Shown here one piece after another: positions 1 to 8,800 of a stretch of DNA of 22,083 bases. The DNA comes from a virus: positions 1-22,083 of IMG/VR virus record IMGVR_UViG_3300030060_002703; one strand, 5' to 3'. The position numbers and the translations under genes are program-made. How positions within the stretch are numbered: position 1 is the first letter of the stretch; each line of letters starts with the position of its first letter. The notes beneath the pieces were generated by a model that did not search any database, had not been told where the DNA came from, and saw nothing but the letters and a program-made list of their open reading frames with translations.

Positions 1-155
1 GATTTCATAATTTTGGCTCTTTTTTCATCTGATAGCTTAATCCAAGAAGAAATTTCATCTAGGGTTCTAAAACAGCCGATACATATGTCATTTTCTATTT
101 TGCAGACGTTTAGGCACGGGCTTACAATACGCTGTGATCTTTCTGTTCTTGTCAT
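1..155 (-). CDS. DUF1289 family small Cys-rich protein (3' end outside window)
   Basis: I found this frame by reading the minus strand directly. It starts at the ATG at 155-153 and is still open at base 1, giving 51 residues. It carries the DUF1289 signature in full: S12-P13-C14-x3-C18, then C25-x2-C28, then the R30-T31-L32-D33-E34-I35 and W38 block and the S42-D43-E44-K45-R46 helix. The four cysteines look like a metal-binding knuckle. No function is established for the family, which is common in proteobacteria and occurs in marine phages. The gene overlaps the last 68 bases of the upstream 65-residue gene in a different frame. The only in-frame stop upstream is near 183, so this ATG is the only good start. 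No strong Shine-Dalgarno precedes it, so translation may be coupled to the neighbour. I am confident of the family; the exact start is inferred. Confidence 0.82.
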   Translation of the reverse strand, partial: MTRTERSQRIVSPCLNVCKIENDICIGCFRTLDEISSWIKLSDEKRAKIMK

Positions 156-285
156 CTGGGTATGGAATCTCTGGTTGTTGGTTTAATTTTCTGGCGAAAT
201 ACAAACAATCATTTATATTGTTGAATGTTTGACTTTGATTAACAACAACTGTGCCTATCATGTAAACTAAAGCAAATTCTATCAT
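88..285 (-). CDS. Small conserved phage protein with hydrophobic N-terminus
   Basis: This 65-residue protein has an N-terminal hydrophobic stretch (residues 3-15) and then a polar domain with two cysteines, C27 and C54. The pattern (C-L-Y-F-A-R-K-L-N then I-T-A-Y-C-K-P) resembles short proteins I associate with marine phages. The hydrophobic start could be a signal or membrane anchor, which would let the two cysteines form a disulfide outside the cytoplasm; that is inference. It lies downstream of the lysin, so a lysis accessory role is possible but unproven. It starts by ATGA overlap with the 213-residue gene upstream. Its 3' third overlaps the DUF1289 gene in another frame. No function recognised. 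Confidence 0.65.
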   Translation of the reverse strand: MIEFALVYMIGTVVVNQSQTFNNINDCLYFARKLNQQPEIPYPDDKNRKITAYCKPVPKRLQNRK

Positions 286-923
286 TCATCTTTTGTCTTC
301 CAAAAATACTCGTCTGTATCTCCGAGTCTAAACTTTTGTCCATTCTCAACTTGATATATTTCTGTGCTAACTTTGAAATCTGGCTGCAGTGGTTTGTCTG
401 GAGTCAATGAATTATCATATACTCTCATTCTGTTGTTTGGATATAAACAGAATTGTCCGTTCTCTAATTCTATTATGTTATTTGATTTATGTTCTGCTGG
501 TTTTTCGCTGGTAGAAAAATCTATTGCGTTTACATTCTCATGATAGTTATCAAGAGTGCATACATAAGATCCTTTTAGGATGCCGTGGTCTCTTGTATAT
601 ACTTCAAAGTCCATGGATCCTATAAATTGTTTACTAACAGCCACCACCCCATAATCCATGCAATTCCAAAACTGAAGATTATAAAGATCCATATCTGGAG
701 TTGGGGTTTGTGGTTCAGAAGTAAAAGCACTAATAGGTAGTTTATCATAAAGAGCACCATAGTCAGGCAGATAAGTTTCAAAATAAAAAGCTCTACCTGG
801 AATAGACTTTGCCGTAACCCAGATACCTTTTACGAACTCTCCATGTCCATCTTCTCCATCTCTTAAATATTCTTTTCGTACCCACACATCTATGGAGGGT
901 AAATTAACAACTAATGTAGACAT
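282..923 (-). CDS. Conserved hypothetical phage protein, 213 aa
   Basis: This 213-residue soluble-looking protein has no signal peptide, no membrane segment and no family I can name. It is rich in aromatic and acidic residues and in short beta-like stretches, and ends with a charged tail (W-K-T-K-D-E). Cysteines lie near residues 88, 122 and 159, with no metal-binding spacing. The start is linked to the end of the HNH-like gene upstream, sharing the base at 923, and the end overlaps the next gene by four bases (ATGA). It therefore belongs to the same transcript as the lysin and could be a late accessory protein. The reading frame is convincing from length, packing and composition. Confidence 0.7.
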   Translation of the reverse strand: MSTLVVNLPSIDVWVRKEYLRDGEDGHGEFVKGIWVTAKSIPGRAFYFETYLPDYGALYDKLPISAFTSEPQTPTPDMDLYNLQFWNCMDYGVVAVSKQFIGSMDFEVYTRDHGILKGSYVCTLDNYHENVNAIDFSTSEKPAEHKSNNIIELENGQFCLYPNNRMRVYDNSLTPDKPLQPDFKVSTEIYQVENGQKFRLGDTDEYFWKTKDE

Positions 924-1177
924 TATGACTTTGGATTCTTCTTTCTAGCTTTTCTTGTTCTTGCGTATGATCTGTTCTTAGAAGCAGACACAACTTTTAA
1001 TTTACTATGTTTCTTTAATGCATTACCCCCCACATGATGTACATCCTTGCCATCGCCTTTTTTGACGAGACCTTTCTTCATCATTTTTTTACGAGCATAA
1101 TTACGATTGACTCTTTTCTTTCTACGAGATTTAGGTTCTATCGCATATTCTCTTTGATAATCACGCTCGTATGCCAT
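923..1177 (-). CDS. Small basic HNH-like protein, probably degenerate
   Basis: This 84-residue, very basic protein has a core of D45-V46-H47-H48-x2-G50-N52, followed by L60-K-V-V-S and then S-K-N-R. This matches the D-x-H-H-x-x-G-N first half and the following helix of small HNH-type nucleases. The last metal-binding histidine of the classical motif is not present; an Asn-Arg pair (about residues 68-69) occupies that end. The Arg/Lys-rich flanks would bind nucleic acid. It could be a minimal HNH nuclease, a nicking enzyme, or a DNA-binding relic; many phages place an HNH protein near structural genes. The start ATG sits in a TAATG overlap with the upstream gene. The family assignment is moderate and activity is uncertain. 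Confidence 0.62.
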   Translation of the reverse strand: MAYERDYQREYAIEPKSRRKKRVNRNYARKKMMKKGLVKKGDGKDVHHVGGNALKKHSKLKVVSASKNRSYARTRKARKKNPKS

Positions 1178-1386
1178 TAATGCATTGTCTCCAGTGGGAT
1201 TTCTTTAAAGTCAACTAAAGGTTCAGTCATATAACTGTCTTGGTAATCTCCACAGAAAGTATGATTTCTCATGTGTGTTTCTTTGATAAGTTGACCCTTT
1301 TTAATTTTCAAAACTATAAACTGTTGCATGATGATTGTATCTTCATCTTCTTTTTCTATAGCTCTTTTAAACGGCCCGTCTTTCAT
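1177..1386 (-). CDS. Small hypothetical protein, 69 aa
   Basis: This 69-residue protein has a charged N-terminus, a short beta-like segment (residues 20-31) ending in K-K-G-Q-L-I-K and an acidic C-terminal half with one cysteine. I recognise no family. The start ATG overlaps the stop of the M15 lysin gene (TAATG) and is preceded by an A-G-G-G core encoded by the last lysin codons. The stop likewise overlaps the start of the HNH-like gene. This tight coupling on both sides is the main evidence that it is expressed. An antisense frame over the same bases is not credible. Confidence 0.6.
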   Translation of the reverse strand: MKDGPFKRAIEKEDEDTIIMQQFIVLKIKKGQLIKETHMRNHTFCGDYQDSYMTEPLVDFKEIPLETMH

Positions 1387-1841
1387 TATACTATCCCTTT
1401 CGTGTATCCATCTGCTCTTGTATATGTTAACACATCTTTTCTATTTGTTGTATCGTCAACATAAGAAACATGCACCCACCCAGAATTAGGTTCTACACCA
1501 TCCCAACATTCTAAAATTAATTGGTCAAAGTTTAAATTTTTTTCAATATATTTTGCCAGATCATAATTACTAATACCAAATATTTCTATATCCGCCGCCT
1601 CACCATCACAATGTTGTGAGGTAGGTTTTGAGCCAATGGCTTCACACAAGGCAGGACTGCGATACCCAGAGTTGATCATGACTGGCTTACCAAAAGCAGA
1701 CCTAACTCTTTCAAGTATATTAAAACACAAAGACTCCAAGGCGATAACATGTATTTCATTTGGATTATTTTGTATACCTTTTCTTTCGGCTGTCTGTGAT
1801 TTAGTAAATTCAATTAGTGAAAAATTATCTGATAGTTTCAC
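1386..1841 (-). CDS. M15-family zinc peptidase, probable endolysin (GTG start)
   Basis: This 151-residue single-domain protein matches the Peptidase_M15_3 type of D-Ala-D-Ala carboxypeptidase/endopeptidase. N-S-G-Y-R-S-P occurs at about residues 57-63. The zinc ligands are H77 and D84 in S-Q-H-C-D-G-E-A-A-D, and H124 in W-V-H-V-S. An acidic residue, probably E111 in Q-L-I-L-E, fits the catalytic base. Phages use such enzymes to cut peptidoglycan cross-bridge peptides at lysis, or sometimes at entry. It has no signal peptide, so a holin would normally be needed. The start codon is GTG (1841-1839), overlapping the stop of the giant gene as GTGA. A strong A-A-G-G-A-G-A site lies within the last codons of that gene. 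Family and catalytic residues are clear; the lysis role is inferred from position and size. Confidence 0.9.
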   Translation of the reverse strand: MKLSDNFSLIEFTKSQTAERKGIQNNPNEIHVIALESLCFNILERVRSAFGKPVMINSGYRSPALCEAIGSKPTSQHCDGEAADIEIFGISNYDLAKYIEKNLNFDQLILECWDGVEPNSGWVHVSYVDDTTNRKDVLTYTRADGYTKGIV

Positions 1842-4800
1842 TGGTTTCTCCTTTGTAAAATTTGTAAATTTTTAGCGGCTTCGATGGGATTGCCTCCTAA
1901 AAGTTCTGGAAACATGGTATTAGTCGTACCTATTATTTCAGATAAAGTAGATGATTTTACTTTCTGTGGAATAATGCTTTTTTGTGGAGGAGGTGTAACT
2001 ACTTTAGAAACATTTTTAGGTTTACCAAATAATGTTGTTTCACTAGGCATATCAAAATCAATTTTTTGAGCTTCTTCTACTCCACTAACTTCTAATGATT
2101 TCCCGTTTAAATCATCGTATATTTTTGCTATTTCTACTCTAGGAAATTCTTTTGCTACAGTTGGTTCATTTGAAATTATTCTAGTATTATAAAAATCTTG
2201 AATAAGATCTTTACTAATTGAGTATGGAGCAAATTTACCTCTAGAAATAAATTCAAAATCTTTTTCACTCATTTTACCTTGAAGTCTCATTACCTTAAAT
2301 ATAGTATTGTCATCCATTCCAAGTTCTTTTAATGATTTTATTTTGGCATATAGATTCTGTTGTAATTTAAATAAAGTATTATTTGCATCTGTAAAACCTT
2401 GCACTATGTCTGTTTCTTTTATATTTGCATCATCTATAAAAGCATTTAAAGTTGTTTTTATATTATTTCTTTCTCTAGTAAATTCTTTAGCACCATAATA
2501 CAAAGAGTCATTTAAATTAGCTTTTAATCCTCTTACTCCAGTAAATGCAGTTAAAATTTCAGAAGGTACATCATATACTATACCACTTTTACTAGGAACA
2601 ACTTCACCAGTTAATTTTTCTGTGAACGCTTTACCTATTCTTCCTTGCTCAATATCGAATCTACCACCAGGTCCTACTGCAACTGGTTTAAAAATAGTTT
2701 GTTCTAAAATAGCAGGATTAAAAGCATTTAAAACATGAGCAATTCTTTTTTTCATTTTAGTTCCAGGAGCATCTGCTTGATCATATATCTTTATTCCCAT
2801 AGATGTTCTTCCATCTCTAAAATTAGGTAACACATCAAATATTCTTTCTGCAAATAAAGACTCACCAGCAAAAGGTTCTGAAAAATTCTTGAATGCTTCA
2901 AATATAGCTATTCCTACATCATCAACATCTTGTGCTTCTAAGAATCCTTTTTTATTGTAAACATCTATTGCTGCTCTTGCAGGTTGTAGAACAAAATCAT
3001 ATGGCATCATGTAACTTAGATCTGCATACTCAAATTGATATTCACCTCTAGAATCTTTTTTTATACCAGTAAGAGGCATTATATTATGACCTAGCATATA
3101 GTCTGGTAATGCGTGTATTCTGATTTTTTCTAACTCTTCATCAGACACACCAGTTAATTTTTGTGCTGTCATAACTGTTGCCTTTGGTACTATATATGCA
3201 GATGAAATATATCCAGTCAATCTTTGAGCACCTATTCCTCTTATCTGTTTTTGTAATTGTTTCGCTGCATTAGCACCTATCTTTGATATTAATTCTGGTG
3301 ATGCAGTAAAAGCTAATTCATCTACACCTCTCGATAAAATATTTGTACTGTTTCTAATAACTTCTGCGGGGAAAGATGCAAAGGCACCGAAGAAAGGAAC
3401 TCTTCTTATCTTTTTTACAACTTCTGGTACTCGACTATAAATTGGCATTGTGTCTTTCACAATATCTCCAGCTAAAATATCTAATCCATCAATATCGCTT
3501 ATAAGTTCATTCTTCTGTCTTTTAGCTATACCAGCTTTTATTAAATCATCTGTTATTTCATCAACATTTTGTATACCAGCTTTTCTAAATGCAGCACTAT
3601 ATTTCGCTTTTTCTGCTAGAAATCCTACTGTTTTCCAATAAGTATCTGTTCCAGTATATAATCTTTGTAAAGGCTTTGCTCCTGGTATTTTATCTACTAA
3701 ACCCAAAAGACCATAATCTTTTCCTTCATTTTGTATTAACTCTTTAAACTCATTAACAACTAAGTTTTCATCTCGTATACCTAATCTAGCCGTTAAATCA
3801 AAAAATTCTTTTTGTTCTTTTGTAGATAAATTTTGTAATTGTTTAAATGATAAAGCCATGGATTCACCTAGATTCATGTTTCTCATTATATTACCATTAG
3901 CTCCTATAAAGAACACACCAGAATTAAAATTTCTAATTTGAGAAAGAGGATTATAAACAGTTTTAGTCATTTGTGCTAAACCTTTTAATTGAAGAGAAGC
4001 ACCCCATACCGTGTTAAAAATACCATCTCCTCTTAATCCCATGGTTAAAGAATTATAAACTTCTGGTGCAACGTAATCTCCAGATAACTTTCCATATTTA
4101 CCACCAAAAACAGACATTTTTTCTGCAACTTCTTCTGTAAGTTCTGCTCCACCTGCTTCATCTAAAACAGAACCTGGAACTCTTTGTGGTTTATATTCGC
4201 CTAATTTTACATATCCGTTTTGTTTCAAAAAATTTATTGAGTTAACGTCTGTTAAATTTTCACCAGAAATAATTAGAGGTCTACCACCGGCACTCAAAGA
4301 AGATATTCCTTCGTCAGCATTAACTTTTAATTGAGCTGATAAGCTAGAATATAAACGACTTCCATTTAATGTCATAGACATGTCCTCTATTGTTCTTTTA
4401 TAAACATTTAAAGGATCTTTTGTTTCATTCAATAATTGTCTAAGTTCTGGTATTCTTTGTAAAAAAGGACTTCTTTTTTGCAAAAGATCTTCTGAAATTT
4501 CATATAAAGCTTTTTGTGCAACTCTCGAGGGACCTTGTCTTAATGCAGCCGCAGTTTTTTTCATTGTTTCTTGTGCAGTTATTCCACCATTTATAGAATT
4601 ATCTTTTATTATATCTTCCACTATTTCGGTTGCTCTTATTGCTGCATTTTCATCTTCTGGAAAACCACTAGCTATTTTTCTAACTGCCTCAGCATACTCT
4701 GGTTTTGATCTTATTTGAGCAAGTGTTTCACCTTTACTAAAAGCACCTTCATAAACTCTTCTTATATATTCACCTTGTTGCTCGTTAATAATATTAACAA

Positions 4801-5995
4801 GTTGATTTCCATAATTTGCATCTAATTCTCCACTAGTTATTCTTGTTTGAATATCATCTCTAAACTGTGTTGATAAATCGTCTATATGAGTTCTCATTTT
4901 TGTTGCAGCCGTTTTTACTGCTGCTCCGTATGAGTCTAACGATGTTGAACTTCTATTCGTTAAAAAATCATATAAGTTATTATGTGCTTGATTTATTCCT
5001 AATCTACCTCTACCAAATAAATTTTGTCCTCCAACAACCTTTTTTAATTCTTTTTCAAAGGAAGCTACGTTAGCTGCAATTTTATCTGCGTCTAGTTTGG
5101 TGATTCCTTTTATATCTGCAAGTTGTTCATAAACTTCGTTTGGAGTTACACCTTTACTAGCAAAATATTTTTCTGGAAATCTACCTAATCCTCTGTTTAT
5201 GGAAGATCCTAAAAAAGAAAAACCTTTACTTACCGCGTTCATAACAGAAGGAACACCAGGAAGTTGTAAGGTAGATTTTGCAACCACTCCAACAATTGGA
5301 AATGCTGCTTCGACTGCTAAACCAAAAGCAGTTGCTTCTGCACCTAATTTTAATTTATTAGATATTCTTCTTTTTGCTTCATCAATAGAGTTAACTTTAA
5401 TTTCATTGTCTGTTTTTAAAGCATCTGGCAAAGCATCAAAACTATCCGATAATGTAACTGCATTATCTGGTGAGGATAAGAATTCTGATGCTCCTCCTCT
5501 TACACTCGTTCTACCAGCTTGTTGTACTCTTCTAGCAACAGTAGCTTTTTCTCCTAATTTTAAAGGTTTTTGAGCTATTTTAAAAACTTTAGCTACTTTT
5601 CCTAATCCCAAAAAAGAACCTAGAAAACCAGATAATCGCTCCGCTATTTTACCTCCTCCAGATTCGGGAGTAAGTCCAGAATATTCTTGAAATTTATTAA
5701 AAGATTTTTCTACCTTGTCTGCTCTTTCAGAATTACCCATTAAATTAAAAACAGTTTTAGTAGGTTCAACTACCAGACCTCTTACCAACCCAGAACCAAC
5801 GCCTTGTGCTACATCACTGAATGTAGTTTCTTCAACTTGTTTTGGAGTTTCAAGACTTTTGGTTTCTATAACATCAGTTTTTGTTTTGTTTAACTGTTCT
5901 TGAATGGCATCTATAACTTGCTCTTCGGTAGCACCTTCTGGACCATCTATAGAATATCTTTTTCCATCATCTCCTTGTATTGTGTAAGTAGGCAT
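1838..5995 (-). CDS. Giant internal virion / DNA-ejection-like protein, 1385 aa
   Basis: This is the longest gene in the window. Residues 3-35 form a small opening domain (Y-T-I-x-G-x-D-G-K-x-Y-x-I-x-G-P-E-G-A-T-E-E-Q) that I know from the N-termini of several large phage virion proteins. Hydrophobic glycine-rich segments follow, at about residues 63-75, 121-140 and 217-243, which could insert into membranes. The rest is mostly helical and Lys/Asn-rich, with no catalytic motif I can see. Size, position just upstream of the lysin and downstream of other Gly/Ala-rich virion proteins, and membrane-active segments suggest an ejection protein analogous to T7 gp15/gp16 or to polyvalent ejected proteins. 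That is inference; similarity to T7 proteins is not visible. The start has a good site (A-G-G-A-G-T, four bases before ATG). Confidence 0.75.
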   Translation of the reverse strand: MPTYTIQGDDGKRYSIDGPEGATEEQVIDAIQEQLNKTKTDVIETKSLETPKQVEETTFSDVAQGVGSGLVRGLVVEPTKTVFNLMGNSERADKVEKSFNKFQEYSGLTPESGGGKIAERLSGFLGSFLGLGKVAKVFKIAQKPLKLGEKATVARRVQQAGRTSVRGGASEFLSSPDNAVTLSDSFDALPDALKTDNEIKVNSIDEAKRRISNKLKLGAEATAFGLAVEAAFPIVGVVAKSTLQLPGVPSVMNAVSKGFSFLGSSINRGLGRFPEKYFASKGVTPNEVYEQLADIKGITKLDADKIAANVASFEKELKKVVGGQNLFGRGRLGINQAHNNLYDFLTNRSSTSLDSYGAAVKTAATKMRTHIDDLSTQFRDDIQTRITSGELDANYGNQLVNIINEQQGEYIRRVYEGAFSKGETLAQIRSKPEYAEAVRKIASGFPEDENAAIRATEIVEDIIKDNSINGGITAQETMKKTAAALRQGPSRVAQKALYEISEDLLQKRSPFLQRIPELRQLLNETKDPLNVYKRTIEDMSMTLNGSRLYSSLSAQLKVNADEGISSLSAGGRPLIISGENLTDVNSINFLKQNGYVKLGEYKPQRVPGSVLDEAGGAELTEEVAEKMSVFGGKYGKLSGDYVAPEVYNSLTMGLRGDGIFNTVWGASLQLKGLAQMTKTVYNPLSQIRNFNSGVFFIGANGNIMRNMNLGESMALSFKQLQNLSTKEQKEFFDLTARLGIRDENLVVNEFKELIQNEGKDYGLLGLVDKIPGAKPLQRLYTGTDTYWKTVGFLAEKAKYSAAFRKAGIQNVDEITDDLIKAGIAKRQKNELISDIDGLDILAGDIVKDTMPIYSRVPEVVKKIRRVPFFGAFASFPAEVIRNSTNILSRGVDELAFTASPELISKIGANAAKQLQKQIRGIGAQRLTGYISSAYIVPKATVMTAQKLTGVSDEELEKIRIHALPDYMLGHNIMPLTGIKKDSRGEYQFEYADLSYMMPYDFVLQPARAAIDVYNKKGFLEAQDVDDVGIAIFEAFKNFSEPFAGESLFAERIFDVLPNFRDGRTSMGIKIYDQADAPGTKMKKRIAHVLNAFNPAILEQTIFKPVAVGPGGRFDIEQGRIGKAFTEKLTGEVVPSKSGIVYDVPSEILTAFTGVRGLKANLNDSLYYGAKEFTRERNNIKTTLNAFIDDANIKETDIVQGFTDANNTLFKLQQNLYAKIKSLKELGMDDNTIFKVMRLQGKMSEKDFEFISRGKFAPYSISKDLIQDFYNTRIISNEPTVAKEFPRVEIAKIYDDLNGKSLEVSGVEEAQKIDFDMPSETTLFGKPKNVSKVVTPPPQKSIIPQKVKSSTLSEIIGTTNTMFPELLGGNPIEAAKNLQILQRRNQ

Positions 5996-6008
5996 AGTTA
6001 CTCCTGGG

Positions 6009-7805
6009 TTACTTTATAATTAAACTTCCAGGCACAAAAGTTATTTTATTTTTATTTTCTTTTACTATGTTTTTAGGTATTTTTCCCTCTGCACTACCTT
6101 TTAAAATGGAAAGTATATCAAAGTTTTTAGCTTGATCTTTAAAAGGACTGGCTTCATAAAGTGAATTAACTTTATTTGTTATAATTTGTGTTTTTTCTGG
6201 TTCAGATGCTTTAATAAAATTAGCATATTCTGTCTCACTCATATAATCTGAAACATTAGCTGCCACTGTGTTAGTTAAACTTTGTCCAAATTTAGCATTA
6301 CTTTCACCTGCTTGATCTATTAATTTGTTTATAGTTGTAGTTACTCTATTTAATTTATTTTCTTGTGCCTTAAATACTCTTTCTTTTGCAGACTCTTCTG
6401 CTTGAATAGCTAGTTTAGTTGCAGTTAATTGTATTTCTCTCTTTTCTTTTCTATCTTCAGACAAGGCATCGCCAAACATTTTAAAACCTTGTGCAAGTCC
6501 TCTTGTTATGTTTGTTAATGCATCTGGACTATCTCCAGCAGCAATCAATAATCCAGTCATAATTATATTAAAATCTTTATCTGTTTTAATATCTGCTTTG
6601 TCGCCAACTGTTGACTCTAAAATACTAGAATATAAATTTTTTCTGTCATCTAAAGATAAATTTTCAAACTGTTCATATCCTAAAACCTTACCTAAGTTAG
6701 CTGATGTAAGACTTTTCTCATTTTCATTTAATAAGTTAGTGGATAAATTATGATTATTTACTGTTGCATTTAATCCATCTTCTTTTGCTTTTTGTGATTT
6801 TTTAATATTATTAGTTTTAGTTTTATTAGTAACTAAATCTACTTCTCCTTGATCTTCTGACTCTATCTTTTGATTGTAAGCATCATTGCCAACAGCTGTT
6901 AGTTTTTTAGTAATTGATGCTTTTTGATTTTTTTCTCGTTCTAAGTCAGACAACCTTGAAATTGAAGACTCACCTATAAAAACTCTTTCGTCATCTATTT
7001 GAGCCACTTTGTCATCATAATCTTTTTTAGCTTTTTTAAATTTTTCTACTCCCGCCTCTAAAACATTAAGAAATTTTTTACCACCTGAAATTAAAAAATT
7101 TTCTGAAGTTTCACCTGTAAAAGCTTTTTCTTCTTCTACTTGATCCTCATCACCTGGTTTAGGTGACATGAATTGTTGAAAAGTTGGATTAGCAATTAAA
7201 TCACTAGCTAAACCTTGAACATACTGGTTAGATTTATCTATGAGGCCTGGCACACTTTTTAAAAATTCAACAAAAGGCTTATTTTGTTGTTTAAATCTAA
7301 CTGCTACATCTTTAAAACTTAAATCTGTTCCTGGAACTTTCAGACTAGCATCTCCTTCAGTCATAGAACCAGCGCCTACTGGTGTGGTTTCAAAAACATC
7401 CACTCCTTGTGTTGCAGCAACTCTTTGCTTTAATGAGCTTTCTCCTTTTCTATTCTTAGCTCTTGCGATTTCATTTTTAACTCTTTGTTTTTCATCTTCA
7501 AGAGAATCTACTCTTGATTCATATATGCTCATAAAAGGTTGCATTCCAAGAGATTTTAATATTGTCTGTCCAAAACCTGGAGACGGAGGTATGTAACTAG
7601 TGTTTAGTCTTTCTAATTCAGTAGGAAATTGTGACATACGAGCTGGTGCTCTTGTTTTTACTGTATCATCAAAACCTCTTGGATCACCTAATCCAATATT
7701 TGCAAAAACACCTTGTTGTGCTTTTATTAATTCTGGTCCACTAGCCATGATGCCATTAACGCCACCACCTTTTTTACGAAACATTTTTCTATTGTATACG
7801 GTCAT
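6009..7805 (-). CDS. Probable virion/ejection protein, 598 aa, helical
   Basis: The N-terminus has the pattern M-F-R-K-K-G-G-G-V-x-G-I-M-A-S-G-P-E-L (residues 8-26), which I associate with a structural protein of uncultured marine phages. A charged coiled-coil-like helix follows at about 97-128. A second conserved-looking block at about 417-495 contains A-A-G-x-S-P-x-A-L-T-N-I-x-x-G-x-x-x-G and then a long Lys/Glu/Arg helix. The rest is polar and Lys/Asn-rich, without catalytic residues. It sits between the Gln/Ala-rich 331-residue protein and the giant protein, which suggests a shared role in the particle interior or ejection apparatus. The start ATG is in a TAATG overlap with the upstream gene and has only a weak ribosome site. 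Exact function unknown. Confidence 0.7.
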   Translation of the reverse strand: MTVYNRKMFRKKGGGVNGIMASGPELIKAQQGVFANIGLGDPRGFDDTVKTRAPARMSQFPTELERLNTSYIPPSPGFGQTILKSLGMQPFMSIYESRVDSLEDEKQRVKNEIARAKNRKGESSLKQRVAATQGVDVFETTPVGAGSMTEGDASLKVPGTDLSFKDVAVRFKQQNKPFVEFLKSVPGLIDKSNQYVQGLASDLIANPTFQQFMSPKPGDEDQVEEEKAFTGETSENFLISGGKKFLNVLEAGVEKFKKAKKDYDDKVAQIDDERVFIGESSISRLSDLEREKNQKASITKKLTAVGNDAYNQKIESEDQGEVDLVTNKTKTNNIKKSQKAKEDGLNATVNNHNLSTNLLNENEKSLTSANLGKVLGYEQFENLSLDDRKNLYSSILESTVGDKADIKTDKDFNIIMTGLLIAAGDSPDALTNITRGLAQGFKMFGDALSEDRKEKREIQLTATKLAIQAEESAKERVFKAQENKLNRVTTTINKLIDQAGESNAKFGQSLTNTVAANVSDYMSETEYANFIKASEPEKTQIITNKVNSLYEASPFKDQAKNFDILSILKGSAEGKIPKNIVKENKNKITFVPGSLIIK

Positions 7806-8800
7806 TATGTAGGTCTCACTCTAGTGTTAAACAAGTTACCTATTCCACCTGCACTACCAGCCGCACCCAGACCTGCAATACCAAGTCCCAATAATTGTGA
7901 TGTTCTGCTTGGTGGTGGTGTGGTGGTAGTTGAATATGTTTGTTGCAGTGCTGGGACACCTCTAAAGATATCAGACATAAATCCTATTCTCTGGAAAGGT
8001 AGTGCTTGTTGTGCTAACTGATTAGCTCTTGTAACATCAAGCTCTCTTTGTCCTTGTTGTTGTTGCAATCCACCAATACCTAATAATGTATTAATGTCTT
8101 GTACACCTAACTGTTGACCTAATTGACCTAACCCAGCAGTTTGCACACCCATCTGACCAATCTGTGCTCCAAGAGCACCAGTTGTTTGCCCTAATTGCCC
8201 AGTAAGTTGTGCTTGTCTTAATGCTTGATTAGCTTGTTGTTGTGCTAAATTTTGTGCTTGTTGAAAACCAGCAGATCTTAACTGTGCCCCAGTTCTTGCT
8301 TGTTGATCTAAAATATTTGCTGCGATCTCGCCTTGTGCGATTCCTTGTCTTGATCCACCAAAAGCACCTGCACCTACGGCACTTGCTCCTAATTGAGCTT
8401 GTTGCTTGGCTCCTTGATCTGCAATGTCTTCATATTGTTTTCGTATTACATCTTCCATAAATGGATTCATGAACTGTTGATAAGAGCTTGGATCAAAACC
8501 TGCTTGGGCTGTTTGTCCTATTGCACTTCCTATTGTCCCAAGACCAGTGCCAACTGCTCCTATTCCTTGCCCTAAAGCCTCTGTACCTTTTTCAAGTAAA
8601 GGTTGAAAAGCTCCTACACCTTGAGTAGCTCTTGTTATCGCATCCCTTTGTCCTTGTGAAAGACCAGCCAACTGTTGTTCAGAAAAAGGCATTTGTGTGC
8701 CACTTCCAGTTATGTCCTTTGCACTTTTAAATATATCAGCTAAAAACTGCTCTTGAAAGGGAGCGAGTCTTACTACTTGTTCTTGTGTGGTCTGTGCCAT
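7805..8800 (-). CDS. Gln/Ala/Gly-rich virion protein, DNA-transfer type
   Basis: This 331-residue protein resembles a widespread phage family. Its N-terminal part has P-F-Q-x-Q-F near residue 14. F-M-N-P-F-M-E-D-V-I lies at about 110-119, G-A-G-A-F-G-G-S-R-Q at about 143-152, and a long Gln/Ala helix at about 160-260. Near 275-281 is the F-M-S-D-I-F-R-G-V-P motif, then a Thr/Pro linker and a C-terminal glycine zipper-like segment. The family is found beside ejection and tail genes and usually carries no named function. The alanine/glutamine helix could form a coiled bundle in the tail or inner core (inference). The start lies in a TAATG overlap; the A-G-G-G-T-T-G-C-A before it also encodes the end of the upstream protein. 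Confidence 0.75.
   Translation of the reverse strand: MAQTTQEQVVRLAPFQEQFLADIFKSAKDITGSGTQMPFSEQQLAGLSQGQRDAITRATQGVGAFQPLLEKGTEALGQGIGAVGTGLGTIGSAIGQTAQAGFDPSSYQQFMNPFMEDVIRKQYEDIADQGAKQQAQLGASAVGAGAFGGSRQGIAQGEIAANILDQQARTGAQLRSAGFQQAQNLAQQQANQALRQAQLTGQLGQTTGALGAQIGQMGVQTAGLGQLGQQLGVQDINTLLGIGGLQQQQGQRELDVTRANQLAQQALPFQRIGFMSDIFRGVPALQQTYSTTTTPPPSRTSQLLGLGIAGLGAAGSAGGIGNLFNTRVRPT

Noticed and set aside
1240-1464. 74-codon plus-strand frame, hydrophobic
   Set aside because: It crosses two well-packed minus-strand genes; hydrophobicity comes from reading Lys/Glu codons in reverse. Not a credible holin.
5199-5573. 124-codon plus-strand frame inside the giant gene
   Set aside because: Antisense to a continuous 1385-codon gene; no start signal and no family pattern.
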